NCBI GenBank assembly: GCA_015680905.1
Contig: CM027381.1
Location: forward strand, 89,801,501 to 89,865,500
Direction: 5' to 3'
Source: Coptis chinensis
Lineage: Eukaryota; Streptophyta; Magnoliopsida; Ranunculales; Ranunculaceae
DNA length: 64,000 nt
Positions 27,106 to 37,405 of this stretch are shown piece after piece. Under the pieces are notes generated by a model. That model searched no databases. It saw only the letters and a program-made list of their open reading frames with translations, and was not told the origin of the DNA. Positions within the stretch are counted from its first letter, which is position 1. Every line of letters starts with the position of its first letter. The position numbers and the translations under genes were made by a program.

Positions 27106-28814
27106 GCATGACTCGTGGGCTCATAACCCGCGGTCGTGGTTCGGACCCAACCGCCAAGAAAACCTTAAAACCCGAGCGTCTAAAAGTCCACTTATTTATT
27201 CTACGACCCGATTGGATCTATTTTAAGTCCTATGGGTGGCCTCGAACAATATTAGAAGCGGGCCCAAAACTTATCTTGAAGCGCCCAAACGGTTAAGTGG
27301 TTCGGTCCAAAAATAAAACAAAGAGAACGGCCCAACATAACTAATGTGGTCCGAAAATTTAACTGAAATTTCGGCCCAACTACCACTGAAATTTCGGCCA
27401 AGCCAATAAAACATTTCGGTCCAACAACTTAAAAATGAAATGGCCCAACCACTAAACAAACTAGGCCCAAACAAAACCAAACAGGGTCGGCCCAACCAAA
27501 ACCAAAGACTTTGGCCCAAGGCCCAACCACTTAAATTAGATTTCGGCCCACCTAAAACAAAAACTGAAATTTCGGCCAAAACCCTATTGAAATTTCGGCC
27601 AAGCCACTAAAGAATTTGGCCCAAACCAAACACTTAAATTTCGGCCCACACAACTTAAAATAGAAATAGGCCCAACACAAAACAACCATGGCCCAAAGAC
27701 TGAAACCGACCCAGGCCCAAGCCCAAGCCGTCAACAGTTCACCTTCTTCACCCATTCTCCTCCTCCTCCACCAAATCCGGCCACCCAAAACCTTCACACA
27801 CCACCCCAAACAAACACATCGAAAATGGTGTGGGTGAAAAACCCCACAACTTTAATTAACCAAGACACTCCAAATTTCCAGTTCGAAATCACCCCCAAAA
27901 TTTCGGATCCGACCGCCATTAATGGCTTCTCTCCGAGCTTTGGCAGCCCACACCTCACTACACCACCCAAACATCAACCCAACAACCTTCCCACACCACC
28001 AAAAAGTTCAAACAACGAAAAAATTACAATTTAACAACCAAAAACAGCTCAAGTCAATTTACTGGAGGATGGGCGTGCCGCCATTGATGGAGCTTCGAGC
28101 TTCAATCGACAGCCCCCAACCTCAACCAAATCCACATAGAATCCATACACACAACAACAGTATAGCAGTTAATCAACACCACCCCAGAAAAGTTCCACCA
28201 AAATGTAGGACGTTTTCTTGGTGTTGGACTCGCGACTCCTTCCGAGTTCCAACAGCTTACTCCAGAGTTTCAAGGATTTAGTAAATAATCCTACTACTAT
28301 CTAACCGAACCAGTCCAATAAAAAAATTGACAGTATGAGTAAAATAACGACATAGGAAAATCACGAAAAACTAAACCGGCGAGAACCAAAACTCGGCGAT
28401 GGTGAAATCGATTTAAGAAAAATAATAATATAATTACTCACAAAAACAGTTTACATGAACAGAAAATTCATAAATTCGAAACAGATGAAAATCATAGTTC
28501 TAGTAGTGGTGAGAGTTAACTCTACTCACCGGTCTTAACAGCTCCACGAATTTCTCCGAGTCCGAGCCGTCGCGATCCACTCTCCAGAAATCCAGCTTTC
28601 ATCTCTGCCTCCATTTTTAATATTCTATTCTCCAGGAACCCTATTTTCTAGAAAAAAGTGTTTATATACCTGGGTCCGAAACCCAAGCCCAACACCGACT
28701 CGGGCCCAAAAACCAGGCCCACGTATCCCGAGTCCAATTCGACGAATTTTGAAAATAAATAATTTAATTAATTAATAAATAGAAAAATACGTATTTAAAA
28801 ATACGGGCGTTACA

Positions 28815-29269
28815 GGGTGTGCTTCAATGTTCACTCTAAGTATACACATGTGCGACAAGTTCTCACTAAGAGCCTAATAGTGCTCCAACAGTGTTTGTAT
28901 AACCCTTGAGCTTTAGGTTCTTATTGATAGCAATATATACCTTGGATTATAGGAGTTTGCTATTGACTTTTTATTTAATTTTCTAATTCTTATAAAGAGA
29001 CTTAACAACTATTCAGGTTTTGTTGGCGTAAAACATATTTACTCATGGGATTTGAAGCACTCGTGGGTGCATCACTTTTATGGGTATATTGCCGTGTGAA
29101 ATTGAGTATGCATGATGCACAAAAGTTCAATTTAAATGTAAAAAAATAGTGGAAACACTATAGATTTTTTCCCAATAAAATTGGGGTTAAAATAATAAAT
29201 TGACACGATTTTATTTTGCTAAATTTACCCATAATGACTCGAGTGGCGTAGCCACGGGTTAAATTCTAG
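28815..29269 (+). mobile_element. 3' end of a Helitron
   Basis: The segment ends at 29266-29269 in CTAG, preceded by a short hairpin (GTGGC gta GCCAC, 29243-29255), the standard Helitron 3' terminus. The left part is cut by the array at 28814, so only ~450 bases remain. A ~65-base piece (about 28898-28965) recurs at 29698-29770 inside the next Helitron, so the two are related. Confidence 0.65.
29243..29269 (+). terminator. Helitron 3' hairpin and CTAG end
   Basis: Five-base-pair stem GTGGC/GCCAC with a GTA loop, an 11-base spacer, then CTAG. In Helitrons this hairpin marks where rolling-circle transfer ends. Confidence 0.65.
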
Positions 29270-29355
29270 TCTATATAATAAAGTAGCTTGGTTTTTTATG
29301 CTGTTATATCGAATGGTCAGGGAGAAAAAAGTTTTGGGATGATCCTACGGTGATA

Positions 29356-29518
29356 AATCAATTTATTTTAAGAGTCCTACTTACTCTAAACTAAAGAGTC
29401 CTAAAACTTGCCAACAAAATCACCACCCGAAATCAATTTCTTTTAAGAGTCCTACTTACTTTAAACTAAAGAGTCATACTTACTCCAAAAAAACTTGCCA
29501 ACAAAATCACCACCCGAA
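29356..29518. repeat. ~80-base tandem duplication in the Helitron leader
   Basis: Two adjacent copies share TTTTAAGAGTCCTACTTACT, AAACTAAAGAGTC and ACTTGCCAACAAAATCACCA, ending in CCCGAAAT at about 29436 and 29520. Confidence 0.75.
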
Positions 29519-30220
29519 ATAAAAACCCCTGCATTGGAAACCAATAGTTCCGTTTGTTCTTAATAAAAAAAATAATAAAGAGTTGTGTACTCTTCATTGA
29601 AAACCAAAATTGTTCATCGAATTTTTTTCCCATAGGTTTGATTGGTTCCTTAGATTAAGTTTACATCATTCCAACTTAGTGTACATGACAATGATTTCTA
29701 ACCCTTGAGCTTTCGGTTTTTATTGATAGCAATATATATATATATACTTTGGATTATACGAGTATGCTACTTGGAGAAGGATCGGAAAATTAGTATGCAT
29801 AAACACTTCAATTCCATTTCAATTCCTAAGGTGCGCGCATACTAATATATAGAGGTCACTGTAAGTAAGCAAAAGAAGAAAAATGTTAAAAACATGGCCA
29901 ATAGGTCACCTAGCTTAGTGGTAATTCTAAGAGTCTTGAGAAAATATATCTACACGGGATAGTATAATATGGTTAAAGCAAAATTTCATAATTGGTTAAT
30001 CGATTTGATAGCAGTAGTTGTACCCTCTTTATATATCCATAGATCCATAGGAATTGATAACATGTTTCCACTTCAATTGATTTTAATTTTAATCACATGG
30101 AATATAATAATTGAAAGAATTGGAGTTTGGTTCTCATTCAATTTTCCCATAAGGATGTCAGGATGGAACATTCGTTGATGTAAAATAATTAGTTCCCTTA
30201 TCAATTTTTGATTATCAGCC

Positions 30221-31785
30221 ATGGATAAGGCACCACCTGCAAGTGCATTTGATGTTTCTGTTGTCGACGCACCACCTAAATCTACTAATGAACCTACTAC
30301 ATCTGTTCAGGTATTTGAAGTTCCTTTTTCACAGTTTTGTTATGTTTGATTCTTACATGATTTCAAACTTTTAAATTTTGTAACAAAGAAAAACTCTTTT
30401 GTTAATTTGACAACGTTCTCATTTAATTTTTTATGCGGCTTTTCATGTACTTGCATCATCCAGCAAAGAGAATTGGATTTTATAAATTGAGTACGTGAGC
30501 ATAAACAACGGATCATTGACCATGTGCTTGCTACCCTTGCTAAGGTATGTAATATATATACGTTCATTATATACGGTGGTTGTTTACTGCCTTCTGATGG
30601 TTATGTTTTATCAAATATAAAATGCAGGTTTTGGAAAAACAAGGAAATGAAGGCCATCAAGTCCAATCACCTCCTCTGCAAAATGAGGTTGTAGTTACTC
30701 CTCCACAATCCACTCTTAATGTTAGTCCGACCAATGCTTTTACACCCTCTCACCTTCTCATTAAGTTATTAACGAATAGAAGAGAAAGAGAGCTCATAAG
30801 TGGTAGAAGCAGCAAGCGAACAAGAAGGAACTTAGAAACAGGCCTTCAAAATATACCTGTGTCCATGTCTTCCCATATGTAAGTTTCGTTTCTTTGTGTG
30901 TTTTCTATAGCATTGTTTTTAGTCAAAAATATTTCCATTCCTAGCCAATTATGATTTTTTTTTTCTACATGTTAGTGACACCCAAAATGAAATGGAAGTG
31001 GATGATCTTAGTGTTAGTCCGACCAATGCTTATACACCTTCTCATACTTCTCGACGCAAGTTGGACCAACGCAATAGAAGAGAGAAAGAGTGCATAAGTG
31101 GTAGAATGAACAAGTGAACTAGAAGGAACTTAGAAGCAGACCTTCATAATATTCCAATATCAATGTCTTCATAAATGTAAGTTGAATTTCACTGTGTTTT
31201 CTATAGCATTGTTTTCAGTAAAAAAATATTTCCATTCCTAACTCATTAGGATTTTTTTCCCTACATGTTAGTGACACTCAAAGCGAAATGGATGTGGATG
31301 ATTATTTTTAGCCTCTTACAGCTGGTGTCAATATGGAAGAACCTGCTAATATGCATAACAATGTCCGCCATTATCTTGGAAAGATGGATGTGGAATGCTC
31401 ATTTTGTAAAGCTCTGCACTGGAAAGATGAAAGGCTAGCAAATACATCAGTCAAAAGACCTTTTTTCGGGATATGTTGCAAACAAGGAAAATTCAGTCTT
31501 CCTCTACTTTGTCCATTGCCTCCTGCGATTCAAGATATATATGATGGTAGTGACACCAAAGCTAGGTCATTTAGACAACATCTTCATAAGTATAACTTGG
31601 CTAATGCATTTACCAGTCTCGTTTGTCAACCGGATGACAAAATATTTAGCAATAGCGGTCCTATTCCATTCCCCGTTCATGGTGAGTTATGCCATAAAAT
31701 TGGATTGTTACTACCAGAACCTGAGAAAGATCCGACTTATGCTCAGCTCTATGTTTATGACCCATCCAGTGCCCTTGATGTGCGT
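30221..31785 (+). pseudogene. Helitron RepHel gene, N-terminal exons (interrupted)
   Basis: Five exons with GT...AG borders are visible. Exon 1 is 30221-30310 (ATG at 30221, ends CAG|GTATTT). Exon 2 is 30464-30544, exon 3 is 30628-30878, exon 4 is 30976-31176, and exon 5 runs from 31272. Exon 5 carries the recognisable region: CSFCKALHWKDER (zinc-finger-like, before the Rep domain), then FGICCKQGKFSLPLL, SRSFRQHL-like and PTYAQLYVYDPSSA motifs. These match the helitron helicase-like N-terminal domain of plant RepHel proteins. In-frame stops occur in exon 2 (after ELDFIN), exon 4 (after SGRMNK) and early exon 5 (after VDDYF). The gene is then cut by an LTR at 31786 just before the Rep catalytic part. 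Exon 4 is a duplicate of exon 3. The element once encoded a rolling-circle transposase; this copy is dead. Exon borders are my inference from splice motifs. Confidence 0.75.
30721..31310 (+). repeat. ~295-base tandem duplication of an exon-intron unit
   Basis: GTTAGTCCGACCAATGCTT recurs at 30721 and 31013 (period 292). The intron end TACATGTTAGTGACAC recurs at about 30968 and 31264 (period 296). Each unit holds the end of an exon (ending in VSMSS or IPISMSS) plus the intron that follows. The duplication keeps the splice sites. Confidence 0.8.
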
Positions 31786-33650
31786 TGATAAGTGTAAAAA
31801 CTCTAGTTTACTCCTACTTAACTAATTAAACTTAAACAGAAGTAAACCTTATAGTAATTTACTCTAATGTATCAAAGTTATCTACTCTCTTGAATCGTGC
31901 AATAAATGGAGTAGAGAATTCGTTCCACTCCTAGTTCTTTAAACGTAAGTTTCCGCTAGTTTAATCGATACTAACAAAACGAATGAGAGTAATGATGAAT
32001 TGAATTAAACTAATATGGCAATTTAACTTAAATAAGATGTATTAACTTATACTATGATAATAGAATATTGAAATGTAAATATGGAGAAGGGATTAGGGAG
32101 ATTTGAATCCACTTGATGTACTCCTAATATGCTAGTGTAGGTTATTGCTATCCTAATTAACTATTTTTTTTTTTTTTTTGCTAAAGGTAATTGATTAATA
32201 AAAGAATAAGAGTTACATGGAACCAAAAGTAACAAAACAGAACTAGAAATAGGAATACAGGGCCTTTACTAGAATATGGTTATCAAGTTAACAAATCAAA
32301 AATAGGTAGTATAGTGGTTCTCCAAATTTTTCATGAAAGAGGATAGAGATTCCCACCATTTACTGTCTCCCTGAGTTAGAGCAGCCCCATGTCTGGCACA
32401 ACCGTCTGCTCCTAAATTAGTCTCTCTCCAGGTTGGAGTGACATTTATCCATGCTGCTTTTCCCTTAAGATATTTCCATATTTCCTTAACTCTCCAATGT
32501 GTTGTGTTGTTCTGGAAAGCGTGAACAATTTATGAGGAATCGCATTCCACCCAAATATATCGCCATCTCAGTTCAAGCACTTGCTTAATGGCCTGCACAA
32601 TTGCCATTGTTTCTACCATGTAATTTGTGGACGTACCCATTCTGCCAGTAGCTGCTCCCAGAAATTCTCCTTTGTAGTTTCGGAATTCTAATCAACTAAG
32701 ATTAAGTGTTGATCCCTAATTATTCATGGCAATCTCTGCCAACTAATAATTAGCATGTGAGGAAGTCCAACCCATTCTCATGGCGAATCAACTATCTTAC
32801 TAGAGTGAAACTCTTAAACGCAATAATCCTAACTAACACATCAAGTCTTCATCAAGCTTCATCAAACCCCTCTAATGGAGGTTTAGCTAGAAGTCATTAG
32901 ACTATCATAAGCATTTAAATAAGAATGAAGCATAATTAAGAGCAAACTTTCTTTTATTAATCAAATGAATAATGAAGAATAATAACTTAACTTAAATTTA
33001 ATATAATAACTAAGTCTAAATCCTAACTATTTAGCTCTAAATAATTATATCTATCTAAGTCTAAGTATATAGAGAGTTATGCCTTAGTCCTCTTTATATA
33101 AGAGAGGCTAGGTTTATAATTTCGTGCATGGGCTTTGGAGCCATGTTTTGGGCCCTTAAATCAAACCCAAAACCTAATTACATAAGTCCAAAAAGGGTTT
33201 CTCTATTGAAAATTACTGCAATAGTCTTTTCGTCCACTTCTACTTCTCTGATTTGGTCAAGGTCTGGACCGTTAGAAATCTCTTTCCGAGCCGGTCGTTT
33301 TAACATATAATAGGCCCAATTACGATGTCTTAGTCCAAAGATACGGCCTGCGGAAGTTCTATTGACTTTTCTGCTCTATTTCTGCCCGCGTTGACTTTGA
33401 CTTTTCAGCTTTGACCGGGCTTTAAAAAGGCTTTTTCTCCTTGAATGATGGCCTTTAATCATAGAACCTCTTAGCAACCAACTTTTACTCCTTTATCTCG
33501 CAAAAGTGATATGTTTCTTCACATATTTGACTCCAAGACCTGAAATACATAAATGTATGTGAATAGTACTAACTCATATATATTATACACATAATTGGTC
33601 TAAATGTAATGATATTAAGGGGTTAAAACTACAGTTTTTGGCTCTTATCA
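31786..33650 (-). repeat. LTR of an Athila-like Ty3/gypsy element (with a LINE inside)
   Basis: It is bounded by TGATAAG (31786) and CTTATCA (33644-33650), an inverted terminal pair. Immediately right of it the minus strand reads TTTGGGGATGG, a polypurine tract, so this is the 3' LTR of a minus-strand element. The internal DNA continues rightwards (33651-34996, then 51424 onwards). The ~1.86 kb include a ~520-base LINE, so the LTR proper was ~1.34 kb. It interrupts the Helitron gene; the flanking five bases on the left are TGCGT. The partner LTR is not in the window. Confidence 0.8.
32164..32685 (-). mobile_element. 5'-truncated LINE with RNase H-like domain
   Basis: A poly-T run (32164-32179) on the plus strand is the poly(A) tail of a minus-strand LINE. 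Translation gives ETMAIVQAIKQVLELRWRYI, then WVECDS, then WRVKEIWKYLKG and TPTWRETNLGADGCARHG. This is the C-terminal RNase H-like (RVT_3) domain of plant L1 elements, with E and D residues of the site visible. One in-frame stop follows CDSS. Flanks TCCTAATTAACTA (32151-32163) and TTCTAATCAACTA (32686-32698) match at 11 of 13 positions and look like an aged target duplication. Confidence 0.8.
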
Positions 33651-34996
33651 AACCATCCCCAAACAGCATTTTGCTTGTCCTCAAGCAAATATGATAATTT
33701 AATATAAGTGACCAAAAATGGAGTTCTAACTAATCTCTTTTCGCCGAGTGCGATTGCATTGACCATATGCAACAAGGCCTTAAACCACTAGGAATTCCCT
33801 GGTGGATGAGTTATAGCCTCATGAGAGTTTTCCAGCGAAGGTACTCACAAACTTCATCCATACTACAACGACTAAAAAATAAAATTATTGTTTCCTACTT
33901 TATTCTCAGATCTATACATTTCATTAGCAATGAATATAGAATAATCAAGTCGAAACCTAAGCTAATGTGTGCATAATAATCAATCATCTACGAATAAGCA
34001 TATATATAATGAACTATGCTATGAAATGCAATAACAAATCCGTTTTTGAAACTTTGGAATAACATCCTTAAGTAGGACCTCACATATATGTCAAAACAAA
34101 AACCACTCTGATTTTTCCACTCAAGTTTCACTCACTCCAGTGCGCAGTGGGCACACTTTACCTTACAATCTTAATGACACACAAGGAAGCCGAAATCGAT
34201 CAAACACATCTGTCACTTACTATCATACTAACCTATTCCTAATTGAGTTAGAGGTCTTTATTAGGTGTTGCGGGGATTAGGTGACGGTTTAAGAATGAAG
34301 GAAATTGATATTCAAAAAGGACAAGTCTGAGATAATAGAGTCTTCATATTATGTAACTAGAGAAAACCTTATTCTTTACTTTGCTTCTACACTTTGTTTC
34401 CATCCTTAGCCATTTTTTTTTTCTTTTTCTTTTGACTTTTGACTCCTTTGATTATGTTTTTGAAGTTCTAACTTTTTATTTTATTTTCTTTTCTTTGGAT
34501 GAAAATTTCATTTTCTTATTTGAAGCAACTAACAAATTCTTGGTTTCAAAGGTTTTTCTCTTTTCTATTTTTCATTTCATCTCTATTCTCAGACTCATTC
34601 AAAGATGAGTAGGCTGATTTTTATTTTTATTTTGTTTTGTAAAAGGGTAAATGATTTGCAGTTTATGAAAGGCTAAAGAAAGGCTCAGAGGGGTGACTAG
34701 CGGAAATAATTTCATATAGGTTTGAATTTCTGGCTATATCGATCTAAAGAGGGCCTAAATTCTCGCTTAGGATATGGTATATTGATCAAGCAAGTGGACG
34801 TGTGATTTCTCTATTCGGAATTTACTTCTCCCTTGTGTCATTTCTTAAATATTTCACTCATATAAGACTTTAGGCTATATTCTCACAGGATTTGTAAAAT
34901 AAGTACTTTAGCCTAGATTTCATAAACTTACTACCAATACAAACATATAGATGCTCATGCAATATATTTATGGAAAGATGTAATGATTATTACCTA
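33651..34996 (-). mobile_element. 3' non-coding internal region of the older Athila-like element (first part)
   Basis: It starts at the polypurine tract and carries GCTTGTCCTCAAGCAAA and the ATGCAACAAGGCCTTAAACC region, shared with 36439-38040 and 52564-54000. No gene: the open frames here are short and not conserved. It is split at 34996 by insertion of the complete element; the rest resumes at 51424. Confidence 0.75.
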
Positions 34997-36438
34997 TGAT
35001 ATTAGCTTTTCCTTACGTTAGAGATTAGAATCTCTAATTTGGTACAAAAGCAACTCAAAGTTCCTTACTCACGATTTTCGTTTTCGTAGAGCTAAAGTAA
35101 GGATTCGAACCAACCTAAAGTCTAGGACAACTACAAATTGTTTGTTACTCTTAGGGAACTAATGAGTAAGGTTATATTACTAATGCTAGGTTTCTTTCCT
35201 ACACAACATTAAGAAAAACATTAAAGTTTGAAATCATGCACTTAATACAAAAGACAAATTACTAAAGAAAAAAAGTGGAGAACTAATCCTCCTCATGTGA
35301 AACTAACATTTAGTTGTTGATTTGAAAAGTTTATTGATTCTTCCTAGACTCATAGACAAGCCCCTAATGGAAGAAAACTTGATCCCTAGCATGTACAACT
35401 CACTTAAGAGCTCATACATGCTAGCAAGTGGAACCAAGCAATGACTTATCTCTAAGCTCATTGCTTTGATTCCTAACTAGACACTATACCAACTATCATT
35501 TTGGGATAGGATGTAGAGCTAGTTGTTCTTCCTAATAACCTACCAAACCAACAACAATTGTTTTTCTCTCACATGAGTTGGATTAACTCCCCAAAAGGGA
35601 AGTTAGCTCATGATCCTTGGGACAAGGAAATTATAACTAGAAAAACAAAAAGAGAGAGAAGAGGAAGAAGATAAACAATCAAACTCACTTGCTTTTTATT
35701 TTCTAGAAGAAAACTAAGGTTTCCTCCATTAAAAACTATTACAAGTTTTCTTACAAAAACTAAAACTAAAAACTAAAAATGACTAAGGAACTAAAATAAT
35801 ACAAGGTAAGGAAAATAAGTCAAGGGAGTAAATGGAGTGTCCCCCCCTTGTTTTGTTTTCTTCTCCATTTGAGAGACATCTCATTTCCTCCCATGTGAAA
35901 CATCAAACCACATTTACTTCATTTTTATCCACCACATTAAAACAAAGTGACACCTTGCCTTTTTTTTCATTATTAACACCTAATCTAATTAATTACATGC
36001 AAGGTGTTAACTTTGCACTAATAATTTGTCATTTTTGTCTTGACATGCTCCATGATTGATGACTCATCCAATCTTGTGGGCCCGCATAGTGGGTCCTATG
36101 TGTAGTCCAGTGGCGGTCCGGTCTTTGGGCAATTTTACAACTTCCCGCCTATGCGTAGAGTTCATCCCCCTGATTGTCTGAGCAGCTCATTTGTCGCATT
36201 CGGAGTCCTGGTTCAAGAGGTAGGAGCTTCGGAAGTTTGATGCTTCTGTGCGAATTTGGAAGAATTCATATATATGTCGTTCCTCATGCTTTATCGCAGG
36301 TTTAAACTATATTTCCATGTTTACTGCGAATACCTGCAAAAGTATGAAAACATATTTATTTCATGATTATTAAACACATAGTTAACCAAATTTATATGTC
36401 TCAACGGGGTTTCATAATACACTTTTGGGTGCTTATCA
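34997..36438 (-). repeat. 3' LTR of the complete Athila-like element
   Basis: 1,442 bp, TGATATTAGC...GTGCTTATCA on the plus strand, near-identical to 49976-51418. The short frames beginning at 35832 and 50812 are the same LTR sequence in the two copies and not genes. Confidence 0.9.
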
Positions 36439-36452
36439 CACTGCCCCCAAAT
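36439..36452 (-). promoter_or_regulatory. Polypurine tract
   Basis: The minus strand reads ATTTGGGGGCAGTG immediately before the 3' LTR start TGATAAGCACC. A purine-rich run at this place primes plus-strand DNA synthesis in LTR elements. Confidence 0.7.
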
Positions 36453-37368
36453 AGCACTTTGCTTGTCCTCAAGCAAAGAAGAGACATTAAAACAGATATG
36501 TGGCCAAAAATGTGTAGTCCTAACTAATTCTCGTTTCACAGAGTGCGGTTGCATTGACCATATGCAATAAGGCCTTAAACCACTAGGAATTCCCTAGTGG
36601 GCGAAGTTATAACCTCGTGAGAGTTTTCGGATAAGATACTCACAAACTTCATTTATACTACAACGACTTCGATTGGCGAAACTCGTTTCCTAAATTAATC
36701 TCGGATATCCATACATCTCCTTAGCGGGGAACGAGGATTGATTTCTTTGAAACTCAAGTTAATATGTATTCAATAATTAAAATATCTACATATGATCATG
36801 CATGCGATGAACTTTTCATTGAAATGTACTAGCGGGGTTGTTTCAATCCTTTGGAGAGTGTACCTAAATGGGTTCTCACAGGTTTGTGTCAAAACACAAT
36901 TTCACTCAAAAATTTTCCACTCAGGTTTTGTTAACTCCAGTGTGCAGTGGGCACACGTTTCCTCACATCTCAAGGACAGTCAGAGGAGCCGATGTCGATC
37001 AATCACGTCTATTACTTATTATCACACCATACTACTCCTAATTGAGCTAGAGGTCTTTATTAGGTATTGTGGGGCTTAGGTGATAGTGTGCAAGAAAATG
37101 GAAATGGATAATTAAAATTTACGAGTATGAGAGAATAGGGTTTTCATATATTTACACTAGAGAAATCTTTGTTTTGTTTTGTTTTGTTTTTTTTTTTTTT
37201 TTTTTTTTTTTTTACTAGCTTAAGAACATGATTCTATTTCTCTTTCCTGAAGCAAATAACTGACTTTTATTTGGGACAAGTCTTTCTCTTTATTCTTTCC
37301 ACATTTCATCCTATTTCTCATACTCATCACTTAGGTAAGTTCTTTTATTTGGTTTAATAGATGGGTAA

Positions 37369-37405
<37 letters not shown>

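Larger units (their letters stand above)
5378..28814 (-). mobile_element. Tandem array of LTR + internal units (LARD-like Ty3/gypsy derivative)
   Basis: A 5.38-kb sequence is repeated head to tail. The landmark CTCATGGTCAATGTCAAACT recurs near 5390, 10712, 16097, 21486 and 26871. Each unit has an LTR of about 3.9 kb (minus strand TGTAACGCCC...GTGTGACA) and an internal region of about 1.5 kb that opens with a tRNA-iMet primer site. The internal region ends in a GGGACGAGATTCTTTTGAGA tract like the one after the pol gene at 55575-55605. No Gag or Pol coding is present, which is the architecture of large retrotransposon derivatives (LARDs) that depend on a relative's proteins. The right edge (28814) is a true LTR edge; the left edge cuts through an LTR. 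Formation by repeated LTR-LTR recombination is inferred. Confidence 0.85.
24931..28814 (-). repeat. Array LTR 5 (right-hand, defines the family)
   Basis: A 3,884-bp LTR running (minus strand) from TGTAACGCCC at 28814 to GTGTGACA at 24931. It is the only LTR here with a genuine TGTAACG outer edge; the next five bases (GGGTG, 28815-28819) would be the right-hand target duplication. It contains a GC-rich minisatellite (26015-26105) and a GTCAAA tract (26800-27105). Numerous CCAAA/GGCCCA short motifs lie in 27300-27900, and a CTCCTCCTCCACC tract lies near 27760. No coding potential is conserved between copies. Confidence 0.85.
29270..31785 (+). mobile_element. 5' part of an autonomous-type Helitron
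   Basis: It starts with TCTATATAATAAAG, the usual plant Helitron 5' end, directly after the CTAG of the previous Helitron. About 950 bases of leader are followed by plus-strand exons of a RepHel gene. At 31786 a Ty3/gypsy LTR interrupts it, so the Rep (HUH) and helicase domains are not in the window. The leader contains an ~80-base tandem duplication (29356-29518) and no gene. Confidence 0.75.

Noticed and set aside
27922-28281. 119-codon open frame in the last array LTR
   Set aside because: Frame shifts between units; composition follows the repeat, not a protein.
5378-28814. Classical centromeric satellite
   Set aside because: The unit has LTR edges and a tRNA primer site, so it is retrotransposon-derived; nothing in the window shows centromere function.
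35095-35125. GGTTCGAATCC (minus strand) resembling a tRNA T-arm, also in the other LTR
   Set aside because: No acceptor stem, D-arm or anticodon arm at the expected distances.
35832-36059. 75-codon frame repeated identically at 50812-51039
   Set aside because: The identity is due to the two LTRs of one element, not to a conserved gene.
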